Shown: piece after piece, positions 25,707 through 33,382 of the stretch
Position numbering within the stretch: the first letter of the stretch is position 1
Layout: each line of letters begins with the position of its first letter
Origin: an uncultured Lachnospiraceae bacterium
Lineage (GTDB): Bacteria > Bacillota > Clostridia > Lachnospirales > Lachnospiraceae
Direction: 5' to 3'
DNA: 64,000 nt
Assembly (NCBI GenBank): GCA_910587045.1
Contig: CAJULG010000001.1
Coordinates: 312,116-376,115 of the forward strand
The notes under the pieces: model-generated
Databases searched by the model: none
What the model saw: only the letters and a program-made list of their open reading frames with translations
Told to the model about the DNA's origin: nothing
Position numbers and translations under genes: made by a program

Positions 25707-27038
25707 CTAAAAGAACTTCATTCCACGGCGTTTCTTACCGCCCATCATCCCGGAAAACTGTTTCATCATTTTCTTGGATTGCTCGAACTGCTTGACAAAT
25801 CGATTCACCTCTGCAATATCCACACCGGCTCCGGCTGCTATCCTGCGTTTCCGGCTGACGCTCATCAGATCCGGATTGGCCCGTTCCTCCGGCGTCATGG
25901 AAAGGATGATCGCCTTTGGGTGTGCTGCCGCATTTTCATCAATCTGCACGTTTTTCATCTGATTTCCCATACCTGGGAGCATGGAAAGCATTTCCTGCAT
26001 ACCACCCATTTTATCCATTTGATCCAGACTGTCAAGAAAATCATTATAATCAAATCCGTTTTTCTTCATTTTTCTGGACATTTCTCTGGCTTTTTCTTCA
26101 TCAATGGCAGCGGTTGCTTTTTCGATCAAAGACTCGACATCGCCCATACCAAGAATCCGGCTGGCCATACGATCCGGATAGAACTGCTCCAGATCCGTGA
26201 GCTTCTCGCCCATACCGATATACAGGATCGGTTTTCCGGTCACTGCCCGAATGGACAATGCTGCACCGCCTCTGGCATCACCGTCCAGCTTCGTCAGTAC
26301 CACTCCGTCGATTCCAATCTTATCGTTAAAATTCGTTGCCACATTGACCGCATCCTGTCCGGTCATCGCATCTACAGTCAGAAGCGTATAACTGACATTG
26401 ATCTGGCTTTTGATCTCCTCCAGCTCATCCATCATCGCTTCATCAATATGAAGGCGGCCAGCCGTATCCAGAAAGACCAGGTTCATATGATTCTTCGCCG
26501 CATGCTCCAGAGCTGCTTTGGCAATGTTCACCGGCTTATGACCATCTCCCATGGTAAATACAGGAACACCAACCTTTTCACCATTGATCTCCAACTGCTT
26601 GATAGCGGCCGGACGATAGACATCCAGCGCTGCTAGTAATGGTTTCTTTCCCTTATTCTTAAACTGGCCGGCCAGCTTGGCCGCAGTGGTCGTCTTACCG
26701 GCACCCTGCAGACCGCACATCATAACTACCGTAATCTCATTGGATGGCAGCATCTTCAGTTCTGTGGTCTCGGAACCCATCAGATTTACCATCTCTTCTT
26801 TTACGATCTTGATCACCATCTGTCCGGGATTCAGACCGGTTAATACATCCTGTCCGACCGCACGCTCACTTATCGTATTAATGAACTGCTTTACTACCTT
26901 GAAATTCACATCGGCCTCTAAGAGCGCACGCTTTACTTCCTTCATTGCTTCCTGGACATCCTTTTCTGTCAATGCCCCCTTACTCCGCAGCTTCTTAAAT
27001 ACATTTTGTAGTTTTTCCGATAAACTGTCAAAGGCCAT
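25707..27038 (-). CDS. ffh: Signal recognition particle protein Ffh (SRP54)
   Basis: GTPase that binds signal sequences and 4.5S/6S RNA and hands nascent chains to FtsY. 443 residues: N domain (about 1-90), G domain with the P-loop CGLQGAGKTTTAAKLAG and DTAGRLHIDEAM, and a Met-rich C-terminal M domain from about 310 (MQEMLSMLPGM, MMKQFSGMMGG). SD AGAGGAGTATTAGA precedes ATG. It is encoded 2 bases after ylxM, the usual two-gene unit. Confidence 0.98.
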   Translation of the reverse strand: MAFDSLSEKLQNVFKKLRSKGALTEKDVQEAMKEVKRALLEADVNFKVVKQFINTISERAVGQDVLTGLNPGQMVIKIVKEEMVNLMGSETTELKMLPSNEITVVMMCGLQGAGKTTTAAKLAGQFKNKGKKPLLAALDVYRPAAIKQLEINGEKVGVPVFTMGDGHKPVNIAKAALEHAAKNHMNLVFLDTAGRLHIDEAMMDELEEIKSQINVSYTLLTVDAMTGQDAVNVATNFNDKIGIDGVVLTKLDGDARGGAALSIRAVTGKPILYIGMGEKLTDLEQFYPDRMASRILGMGDVESLIEKATAAIDEEKAREMSRKMKKNGFDYNDFLDSLDQMDKMGGMQEMLSMLPGMGNQMKNVQIDENAAAHPKAIILSMTPEERANPDLMSVSRKRRIAAGAGVDIAEVNRFVKQFEQSKKMMKQFSGMMGGKKRRGMKFF

Positions 27039-27039
27039 T

Positions 27040-27402
27040 CTAATACTCCTCTAATATTGCATTGGACAACTGTTCGATCTCACAAATCCGATCCGCCAGT
27101 CCGGTATCCCCGTTGGCTTCCTTCATCTCCTTTGCGACTGCCTGTATCTTCGCCACCATGCTTTTGGCATTCTGGAACTTTTCTACCAGCTTTAATTTCT
27201 CCTCATATTCTTCTAACAGTTTTTCACAACGCTTCATCAGGTCATAGACACCCTGCCGGCTGATTCCTTCGATACCGGCAATTTCTGTATAAGACATATC
27301 ATGAAAAATAATATCTTCATAGATACGCTTCTGATGTTCCGTTAATAATTCACCGTAAAAGTCATATAAGATTGACTGTCGGACAAACTGTTCCATTTCC
27401 AT
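27040..27402 (-). CDS. ylxM: Putative helix-turn-helix protein YlxM (UPF0122)
   Basis: 120 residues, UPF0122 family, almost always encoded just before ffh and implicated in SRP function. The sequence shows a sigma-70 region-4-like HTH: LLTEHQKRIYEDIIFHDMSY followed by IAGIEGISRQGVYDLMKRCE (two adjacent pieces) and a charged coiled-coil tail. The first ATG (27402) has AGAGGT six bases upstream; a second Met two codons later is less well placed. It is the first gene after a consensus promoter at 27444-27472. Confidence 0.93.
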   Translation of the reverse strand: MEMEQFVRQSILYDFYGELLTEHQKRIYEDIIFHDMSYTEIAGIEGISRQGVYDLMKRCEKLLEEYEEKLKLVEKFQNAKSMVAKIQAVAKEMKEANGDTGLADRICEIEQLSNAILEEY

Positions 27403-27414
27403 GATGATACCTCT

Positions 27415-27436
27415 TGTAAAGGATTTTTACTTTACA
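27415..27436 (-). promoter_or_regulatory. Leader hairpin before ylxM
   Basis: TGTAAAG and CTTTACA form a 7-pair stem with an 8-base loop in the short ylxM leader, ending just upstream of the AGAGGT ribosome-binding site. It could shield or expose that site; no evidence on which. Confidence 0.4.
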
Positions 27437-27443
27437 CGGTGCT

Positions 27444-27472
27444 ATTATATATGCTTATAAGGGAGTTGTCAA
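27444..27472 (-). promoter_or_regulatory. Consensus sigma-A promoter of the ylxM-ffh operon
   Basis: Minus strand perfect TTGACA (27467-27472), 17-base spacer, perfect TATAAT (27444-27449), 41 bases before the ylxM start. It probably drives ylxM-ffh-rpsP-khpA and part of rimM-trmD. Confidence 0.85.
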
Positions 27473-27591
27473 GCATTTTTCCTTGACGGGTTATATGAAT
27501 ATTAATATCACTTCTAAATCATCAGCAATTCATTTATCAGGTACAATGATCACAATTAGTAAAAAAATCACGCTCCGTTCCTCTCCAAGAA

Positions 27592-27621
27592 TTGACACGA
27601 AATCCCAACCTATGGTAAGAT
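27592..27621 (+). promoter_or_regulatory. Promoter of the amino-acid ABC transporter operon
   Basis: Plus strand perfect TTGACA (27592-27597), 18-base spacer, TAAGAT (27616-27621), about 94 bases before the first start codon. Confidence 0.65.
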
Positions 27622-27628
27622 TAAAATC

Positions 27629-27662
27629 GTGTGGGTTCACGTAGTTTTTGTGACTTTCACAC
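27629..27662 (+). promoter_or_regulatory. 5'-terminal stem-loop in the ABC operon leader
   Basis: GTGTG (27629-27633) pairs with CACAC (27658-27662) and, inside, TCAC with GTGA, with an internal loop. It begins about where the transcript should start, so it may stabilise the mRNA or form part of a small regulatory leader. No known riboswitch class is recognisable. Confidence 0.4.
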
Positions 27663-27714
27663 CATTACATATATCATGCTTTGAGAACACAGATTTCTCA
27701 GAAAGGAACGAAAC

Positions 27715-28503
27715 ATGAAAAAGAAAATTGTGAGTCTGATTGCTGCCCTGTCACTTGGCGCTCTCATGCTTTCCGGCTGTGGAGCAGGCAAGAATGATGA
27801 CAAGACCTTTGTTGTCGGCTTTGATGCCGAGTACCCGCCATACGGCTATATGGATGAGAACGGGGAATATACCGGCTTTGACCTGGAGCTGGCTGAGGCA
27901 GTCTGCAAGCTGGAGGGCTGGACCCTGGTCAAGCAGCCGCTCATATGGGATAACAAAGATAACGAATTGAATTCCGGATCCATTGATTGTATCTGGAACG
28001 GATTCACCATGGATGGACGCGAGGATGATTATGCATGGTCGGTTCCATATGTAGACAACAGTCAGGTGATCGTAACTGCCGCTGATTCCGGTATTCAGAC
28101 ATTTTCTGATCTGAACGGTAAAGTCGTCGGCGTACAGGCCGCTTCTGCCGCACTTTCTGTATTAGAGGATCCGGACCAGCAAAAATCACTGGCAGATACC
28201 TTTAAGACCCTGCAGACCTTTGCCGATTACAATACTGCATTTGCAGAATTGCAGGCCGGCTCTGTCGATGCGATCGCCATGGATATCGGCGTTGCACAAT
28301 ACCAGCTGGAAAGCCGCGGAAATGGTGAGTTTATCATTCTGGATGAGCATTTGAATGCAGAGCAGTATGGTGTAGGCTTCGCTCTGAATAACACAGAGTT
28401 GCGGGATACCATTAACGCAGATCTAAAGAAATTAAAGGAAGATGGAACCTTTGATGCCTTAGCCGAGAAATACGGGCTGTCTGATATGACCTGTCTGGAA
28501 TAA
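27715..28503 (+). CDS. Amino-acid ABC transporter substrate-binding lipoprotein
   Basis: 262-residue exported lipoprotein. Signal peptide MKKKIVSLIAALSLG then lipobox LSGC (Cys23), a mature part of SBP family 3 with FVVGFDAEYPPYGYMDENG and DLELAEAVCKLEGW. These place it with polar amino-acid binding proteins (His/Gln/Arg/Cys types); the substrate cannot be told from sequence. The next two genes encode permease and ATPase in the same direction at close spacing, so the three form a complete importer. SD GAAAGGAACG precedes the ATG. Confidence 0.93.
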   Translation: MKKKIVSLIAALSLGALMLSGCGAGKNDDKTFVVGFDAEYPPYGYMDENGEYTGFDLELAEAVCKLEGWTLVKQPLIWDNKDNELNSGSIDCIWNGFTMDGREDDYAWSVPYVDNSQVIVTAADSGIQTFSDLNGKVVGVQAASAALSVLEDPDQQKSLADTFKTLQTFADYNTAFAELQAGSVDAIAMDIGVAQYQLESRGNGEFIILDEHLNAEQYGVGFALNNTELRDTINADLKKLKEDGTFDALAEKYGLSDMTCLE

Positions 28504-28535
28504 GTATTGAAACGACACGGAAAGGAGAAAACAAC

Positions 28536-29183
28536 ATGTCATTTCAGGTAATGTTAACGGAACTGACAACAGGAATGCTGATTACTATGAGCATCTTTGT
28601 CCTGACGCTGATCTGTTCTATGCCTCTGGGCTTTCTTGTAGCATTTGGCCGGATGGCAAAGAACAGTGTCATCCGCCGGATCACGCAGTTCTATATCTCT
28701 GTCATGCGGGGAACACCCTTGATGCTTCAGTTGATGGTTGTTTACTTCTTTCCGTGGTACCTGTTTCACATTCCGCTTGGAAGTAACTGGCGGTTTCCTG
28801 CAATTATCTTAGGCTTTAGTATTAACTATGCCGCCTATTTTGCTGAAATCTACCGATCCGGCATTGAAGCAATCCCGAAAGGACAGTATGAGGCGGCAAA
28901 GCTGCTGGGATATTCGAAATCCCAGACCTTTATTAAAATCATTCTGCCTCAGGTATTTAAGATCATTCTGCCATCGGTCACCAATGAGATCATCACCCTG
29001 GTTAAGGATACTTCTCTTGCCTATACCCTTTCCTGTCTGGAAATGTTCAGCGTCGCCAAACAGATTGCTGCGGCAGAGACCTCTATGGTACCGTTTGCCG
29101 TTGCCGCACTGTTCTATTATATCTTTAATCTTCTGGTTTCCTTCATTATGAACCGGATGGAAAAGAAAATGAGTTATTACTAG
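28536..29183 (+). CDS. Amino-acid ABC transporter permease
   Basis: 215-residue HisM/GlnP-type membrane protein with about five hydrophobic spans. The coupling loop is visible as EAAKLLGYSKSQTFIKIILPQ (about 129-149, shown in two parts: EAAKLLGYSKSQ and TFIKIILPQ). The N-terminal polar-amino-acid permease signature GTPLMLQLMVVYF follows the first spans. SD GGAAAGGAGAAAACAAC precedes ATG. Translation continues 11 bases later in the ATPase gene. Confidence 0.94.
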   Translation: MSFQVMLTELTTGMLITMSIFVLTLICSMPLGFLVAFGRMAKNSVIRRITQFYISVMRGTPLMLQLMVVYFFPWYLFHIPLGSNWRFPAIILGFSINYAAYFAEIYRSGIEAIPKGQYEAAKLLGYSKSQTFIKIILPQVFKIILPSVTNEIITLVKDTSLAYTLSCLEMFSVAKQIAAAETSMVPFAVAALFYYIFNLLVSFIMNRMEKKMSYY

Positions 29184-29194
29184 GAGGTAGAACT

Positions 29195-29968
29195 ATGGAG
29201 CATTACGAAACCCCGTATTTAGAGATGAATCATGTAAAGAAATCCTTTGGTGAACTGGAGGTATTAAAGGATATCTCGTTAACTGTCAATCAGGGTGAGG
29301 TGGTTTCGATCATTGGTCCCTCCGGCTCCGGTAAATCTACGCTCCTGCGCTGTGCAACTTTATTGGAAACCATGGATGAAGGAACCCTGTCCTATCTGGG
29401 ACAGATCGCTGTTACGATGGAAAACGGCCGCTCTCAGTATGCCAGGCCGGTAGAACTGGAACGTATTAAACGAAGCTTCGGTCTGGTCTTTCAAAGCTTT
29501 CATCTGTTTCCACATTATACTGTACTAAAGAATCTAACGGACGCTCCTGTTCATGTACAAAAGCGTTCAAAGGAAGATGCTGCAGAAATTGCAATGAAAT
29601 TATTGGAACAGATGGGATTATCCGATAAGGCGGATGCCTATCCCCACCAGTTGTCCGGCGGACAGCAGCAACGGGTTGCTATCGCCAGAGCCCTGGCTCT
29701 GAATCCGGACGTCCTGTTCTTTGATGAGCCTACTTCTGCCCTGGATCCGGAGCTGACCGGAGAAGTACTTAAGGTCATTAAGCAGCTGGCAGAATCCCAT
29801 ATGACCATGATCATCGTGACGCATGAAATGGAATTCGCACGTAAGGTCTCTGACCGTATTTTGTTCATGGACAAGGGATATGTGGTGGTAGAAGGCTCAC
29901 CGGATGACGTATTTCATTCCCAGAATGAACGGATCCGGGAATTCCTGGGAAAACTAAAGAGAGACTGA
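29195..29968 (+). CDS. Amino-acid ABC transporter ATP-binding protein
   Basis: 257-residue ATPase of the polar-amino-acid family. Walker A IIGPSGSGKSTLLRC, Q-loop GLVFQSFHLFPHYTVL, signature LSGGQQQRVAIARAL, Walker B VLFFDEPTSALDPE and H-loop IIVTHEMEFA are all intact. SD TAGGAGGTAGAACT is strong. Its last 15 bases overlap the 3' end of the convergent ribF gene, leaving no room for an independent terminator. Confidence 0.96.
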   Translation: MEHYETPYLEMNHVKKSFGELEVLKDISLTVNQGEVVSIIGPSGSGKSTLLRCATLLETMDEGTLSYLGQIAVTMENGRSQYARPVELERIKRSFGLVFQSFHLFPHYTVLKNLTDAPVHVQKRSKEDAAEIAMKLLEQMGLSDKADAYPHQLSGGQQQRVAIARALALNPDVLFFDEPTSALDPELTGEVLKVIKQLAESHMTMIIVTHEMEFARKVSDRILFMDKGYVVVEGSPDDVFHSQNERIREFLGKLKRD

Positions 29969-30862
29969 CCGTTTCACATCTGCAATATCCTGCTGCATCT
30001 GTCTTTTTAATTCTTCTATCCCCTGAAACTTACGCTCCGGACGAATAAAATGCAGCAGTTCTACTTCTATCCATTCTCCATATAGATCCTCAGCAAAATC
30101 AAAAATATAGGTCTCCAGTCCTACGATCTGTTCGTTGCTGACGGTAGGCTTGCAGCCCAGATTGGAGATACCATAAAGAACCTGCTCCTTTCTTCTGATC
30201 CTGCTGGCATAAACACCAAACGGCGGCAGGATCCGCTCCGGCTCGATCCACTGATTGGCAGTCGGTATTCCGATCGCTGTACCAAGTTCCTTTCCGTGAA
30301 CCACTTCACCAAAGACAGAATACCCCTGTCCCATACAGGCAGAAACTGTCTCCATATGCCCGGCTTCTATCTCCGCCCGAATCAGAGAGGAACTGATCTC
30401 CTTCTGACCTTTCATCAACTTATCAAATGCACGTACCTGAAAATGATATTGTTTTCCAAGTGTCTGTAACAGATCCACATCCCCGCCCCGGTTTCTGCCA
30501 AAACGGAAATCCCTGCCCACTGCAACTGCCTGAACACCAAGCTGTCTCACAAGAACCTCTCTTACAAATACCTCCGGCTCCATAGCAGCAAATTCTCTGG
30601 TAAACGGGTACTCTAATAGAATATCAATCCCGGACTCCTCTGCCTTATGCTTCTTTTCCCGGAGACCATCAATATGCTTTGACGCACCCAGTTCCCGCCC
30701 GGCCGGAACAAACGTAACGATCACTCCGGTCAGCCCCTCCTCCTGCCATTTTCTGACCTGTCCAAGCAACAGTTGATGTCCAAGATGAAACCCATCGAAT
30801 TTTCCCAGGGCTACTGCAGTATGATTCAGTTGTAATGCTGTCAGATCTGTAATATGCTTCAT
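29954..30862 (-). CDS. ribF: Bifunctional riboflavin kinase / FAD synthetase
   Basis: 302-residue enzyme that makes FMN and then FAD. The N-terminal adenylyltransferase has GKFDGFHLGHQLLL (HxGH-type) and VAVGRDFRFGRNRGGD; the C-terminal kinase domain has GIPTANQW and GVYASRI. It follows truB in the classic rbfA-truB-ribF order. A possible promoter with an extended -10 lies in the 117-base gap before it. Its 3' end overlaps the convergent ABC ATPase by 15 bases. Confidence 0.96.
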   Translation of the reverse strand: MKHITDLTALQLNHTAVALGKFDGFHLGHQLLLGQVRKWQEEGLTGVIVTFVPAGRELGASKHIDGLREKKHKAEESGIDILLEYPFTREFAAMEPEVFVREVLVRQLGVQAVAVGRDFRFGRNRGGDVDLLQTLGKQYHFQVRAFDKLMKGQKEISSSLIRAEIEAGHMETVSACMGQGYSVFGEVVHGKELGTAIGIPTANQWIEPERILPPFGVYASRIRRKEQVLYGISNLGCKPTVSNEQIVGLETYIFDFAEDLYGEWIEVELLHFIRPERKFQGIEELKRQMQQDIADVKRSVSL

Positions 30863-30911
30863 AACCTGTATTTTTCCTGTCCTTTGTACCTGAGCTGCCG
30901 GACTGCGCTTT

Positions 30912-30982
30912 TAAGCCATGTCATTCATAAATTGCCGGATTATACCATGCTTGTCTGCCTTTTATGATTTCTGCATGGCTTA
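30912..30982 (-). repeat. Nine-base inverted repeat in the truB-ribF gap
   Basis: TAAGCCATG (30912-30920) and CATGGCTTA (30974-30982) are perfect inverted arms 53 bases apart; the right arm includes the truB stop codon. They could form a long-loop hairpin in the transcript between the two genes. Confidence 0.4.
30939..30944 (-). promoter_or_regulatory. Possible internal extended -10 promoter before ribF
   Basis: Minus strand TGGTATAAT, a TG-extended consensus -10, with only a weak -35 (TCATAA) 17 bases upstream. It could give ribF its own transcript. Confidence 0.35.
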
Positions 30983-31891
30983 GCTGAGAAACACCTTATA
31001 GGGGACAAATTCCTGTGTTTTTAGTTGGTATTGATAGATTCCGACAAAGGTGTTCCCGGAGTCATACACAAGTACATATGGTATTTCGGAATCCTTCTGG
31101 AATCCTTCTGTGATTGTATGAATATGTTCTCTGCGAAACTTGTTTCCGTTATGCACCAGTTTATCCCACCGGGAATCAATCCGAAGCTTCGGATATTCCG
31201 GATACAGGGAATCAATCGTATGAATCCTCTGCTCTAAGATTCCATCCTGCACAAATTGTTCAATATCCGACAGAGAAAGACTGTCTGCCGCCTGAAAACC
31301 GCAGGCTCTGCTGCGTACCAGCCGCTCCATGCAGCCGCCGCATCCCAGTCGTTCTCCAATATCTCTGCACAGGCTTCGAATATAAGTTCCCCGGCTGCAG
31401 CGGATCCGAAACGTTACCCTGGGAAGCTGAATGTTCATCATTTCCAGTTCATAGATCGTCACCGGTCTGGGCTGACGTTCTACTATGGTTCCCTCGCGTG
31501 CAAGCTCGTACAGCTTCCTTCCGTTTACTTTTATTGCCGAATACATGGGAGGAATCTGTTCATAGCTTCCCAGAAAAGAAAGCAATGCCCTGCTTACCTC
31601 CTCCTCTGTCACGGTTACTGCGGAGCGTTTCAGTACCGTACCTGTCATATCCTCCGTATCCGTAGTCACACCAAGAAGCAGGTCTGCCACATATTCCTTA
31701 TCATGATCCGGCAGAATATCACAGAGCTTCGTTGCCTTTCCCAGGCAGATCACCAGAACTCCTTCCGCCTGCGGATCCAGGGTTCCGGTATGTCCGATCT
31801 TTTTCTGATGTAAGATTCCTCTCAGCTTTGCGACTACATCAAAAGAAGTATAGCCCGGTTCCTTATATACATTTAATATACCGTCATACAT
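30980..31891 (-). CDS. truB: tRNA pseudouridine(55) synthase
   Basis: 303 residues; converts U55 to pseudouridine in tRNA T-loops. The catalytic Asp is in GHTGTLDPQAEGVLVI (about 34-49), with GRKLYELAREG and CSRGTYIRSLCRDIG further on. A C-terminal PUA-like extension is present. SD AGGAGACGCAAAGC precedes the ATG. Middle of the rbfA-nrnA-truB-ribF series. Confidence 0.97.
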   Translation of the reverse strand: MYDGILNVYKEPGYTSFDVVAKLRGILHQKKIGHTGTLDPQAEGVLVICLGKATKLCDILPDHDKEYVADLLLGVTTDTEDMTGTVLKRSAVTVTEEEVSRALLSFLGSYEQIPPMYSAIKVNGRKLYELAREGTIVERQPRPVTIYELEMMNIQLPRVTFRIRCSRGTYIRSLCRDIGERLGCGGCMERLVRSRACGFQAADSLSLSDIEQFVQDGILEQRIHTIDSLYPEYPKLRIDSRWDKLVHNGNKFRREHIHTITEGFQKDSEIPYVLVYDSGNTFVGIYQYQLKTQEFVPYKVFLS

Positions 31892-31941
31892 GCTTTGCGT
31901 CTCCTGCTATTCTGATTTCCGACACCATTCCGTCTGTCATT

Positions 31942-32934
31942 TCACTCGCGATTACCTGTCATTCCATCTGGATCCGTACCATGACTGCGCAGCTGCAATG
32001 CAATCTGTTCCAGTACAGGCTGGATGACCGTCTCCGCCTTTCCTTCTAAAGAAAAGCCGGCCGCCCGGACATGACCACCACCGCCGAATTGCAGAGCAAT
32101 CTGACTGACATCCACATATTGATTGGAGCGGAGACTGAATTTATAGGTATCCGTCTCATACTCATAATAGAATACCGCAACCTCAATTCCTCTGGTAACC
32201 CGTATCTGATCTACAACACCATCCACATCTACGCTGGTAGCCTGATAAAGATCAAATACCTCCTTCTGTAAACAGGTTACAACACACAGGCCATCCAGTT
32301 CCATATAGCTGTTCAGCAACGCCTGTCCTAGTATCCGGTTCTGCTTGTGGCTCTTGCTGTAAAAGGTACGGTCGATAATCTCGGCCGGCTTTGCTCCTAA
32401 AGCGATCAGGTCTCCTGCTATGCACATGGTATCCTTTGTAGTATTGCTGTGCTTAAATACACCCGTATCATGCACAATACCCAGATATAGCGCTTCTGCG
32501 CAACGCACACGGATCTGATCCCGTTCCAGTATCCCATAGATTGCCTCACAGGTGGCAGCGGCCTGCGGCTGCACCAGACAGATATCGCCATAGCCTGTAT
32601 TACTGGCATGATGGTCGATCACTGCCTTTACCTTTGCTGTTTCATAATAGATTCCAAAATCACCAAATCGGTCTCTGCTGGCACAATCCAGGGACAGACA
32701 CAGATCATAAGTGACTCCATCCTGAACCTGATGAAGAACCCGATCCGCCCCATTCAAAAAGCAGAATTCTGTATCAAACTCACCCAGATATACGTCTACC
32801 TGCTTGTTCTCATAATTATCTATAATATAGTTATACATTCCCAGACAGGCCCCCACACAATCACCGTCCGGACGGATGTGACCGATAATCGCAATCGTTC
32901 CTGCCTGGCTGATCGCTTCTAAATATTGATTCAT
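31942..32934 (-). CDS. nrnA: DHH/DHHA1 phosphoesterase, NrnA-type nanoRNase / pAp phosphatase
   Basis: 330 residues. Degrades very short RNAs and 3'-phosphoadenosine 5'-phosphate in the NrnA family. Motifs: GHIRPDGDCVGA (first metal site), SLDCA, and IDHHAS (the DHH motif, about 109-114), then the DHHA1 part with FGGGGHVRAAGFS near the end. The start at 32934 (MNQYLEAIS) has GGTGAGG before it, better than the upstream ATG at 32955 that lies only 3 bases after the rbfA stop. Its position after rbfA is the standard one. Confidence 0.92.
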   Translation of the reverse strand: MNQYLEAISQAGTIAIIGHIRPDGDCVGACLGMYNYIIDNYENKQVDVYLGEFDTEFCFLNGADRVLHQVQDGVTYDLCLSLDCASRDRFGDFGIYYETAKVKAVIDHHASNTGYGDICLVQPQAAATCEAIYGILERDQIRVRCAEALYLGIVHDTGVFKHSNTTKDTMCIAGDLIALGAKPAEIIDRTFYSKSHKQNRILGQALLNSYMELDGLCVVTCLQKEVFDLYQATSVDVDGVVDQIRVTRGIEVAVFYYEYETDTYKFSLRSNQYVDVSQIALQFGGGGHVRAAGFSLEGKAETVIQPVLEQIALQLRSHGTDPDGMTGNRE

Positions 32935-32958
32935 ATCCTCACCTGTTCGTTTCATCTG

Positions 32959-33351
32959 TTACTCGCCGGAAGAAGGCACTTCACCATCGGCAGCATAGTT
33001 TTCCACATGTAAATCCGCAATCTTTCTGGACATTTCCGCACCATACGCAATGGAGTCATCCAGAATAAAGGTCAGCTCCGGCGTATTACGCAGATTCACC
33101 CGATGGGCCAGTTCCCTACGAATAAAACCGACAGCACTCCTTAATCCGGCCAGCGTGTCCTGCTGCTCCTCTTCGCTTCCCATAACACTGATATATGCCT
33201 TACAGGTCTTTAGATCCGGTGCAACCTGAACATCCGTGACGGAAGTCATAAAATGAATCCGCGGATCCTTGATATCCTCCCGGATGATCACACTGAGCTC
33301 CCGTTGCACCTCGCTGTTGATCCTTGTATTCTTAACACTGTTTTTTCTCAT
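32959..33351 (-). CDS. rbfA: Ribosome-binding factor A
   Basis: 130-residue cold-shock 30S maturation factor of KH type II fold. Features: INSEVQRELSVIIREDIKDP near the N-terminus and the PELTFILDDSIAYG stretch near residue 93. SD AAGGTAATTAGAAA. Immediately downstream of infB as in most bacteria. Confidence 0.95.
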   Translation of the reverse strand: MRKNSVKNTRINSEVQRELSVIIREDIKDPRIHFMTSVTDVQVAPDLKTCKAYISVMGSEEEQQDTLAGLRSAVGFIRRELAHRVNLRNTPELTFILDDSIAYGAEMSRKIADLHVENYAADGEVPSSGE

Positions 33352-33382
33352 TTTCTAATTACCTTATTCAAATACTTCCTTT

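Larger units (their letters stand above)
27403..27714. other. Divergent 312-base intergenic region
   Basis: Holds the ylxM promoter and leader hairpin on the minus strand and, on the plus strand, the ABC-transporter promoter at 27592-27621, a transcript-start hairpin and the SD GAAAGGAACG. The 120 bases between the promoters (about 27473-27591) are AT-rich with no ORF or clear operator that I can see. Confidence 0.7.

Noticed and set aside
25779..26636. Plus-strand ORF of 285 codons opposite ffh
   Set aside because: Antisense to ffh; His/Ile/Arg-rich without motifs.
27629..27662. Leader hairpin as a riboswitch (T-box, SAM or lysine)
   Set aside because: Too short and lacks the conserved bases of those classes.
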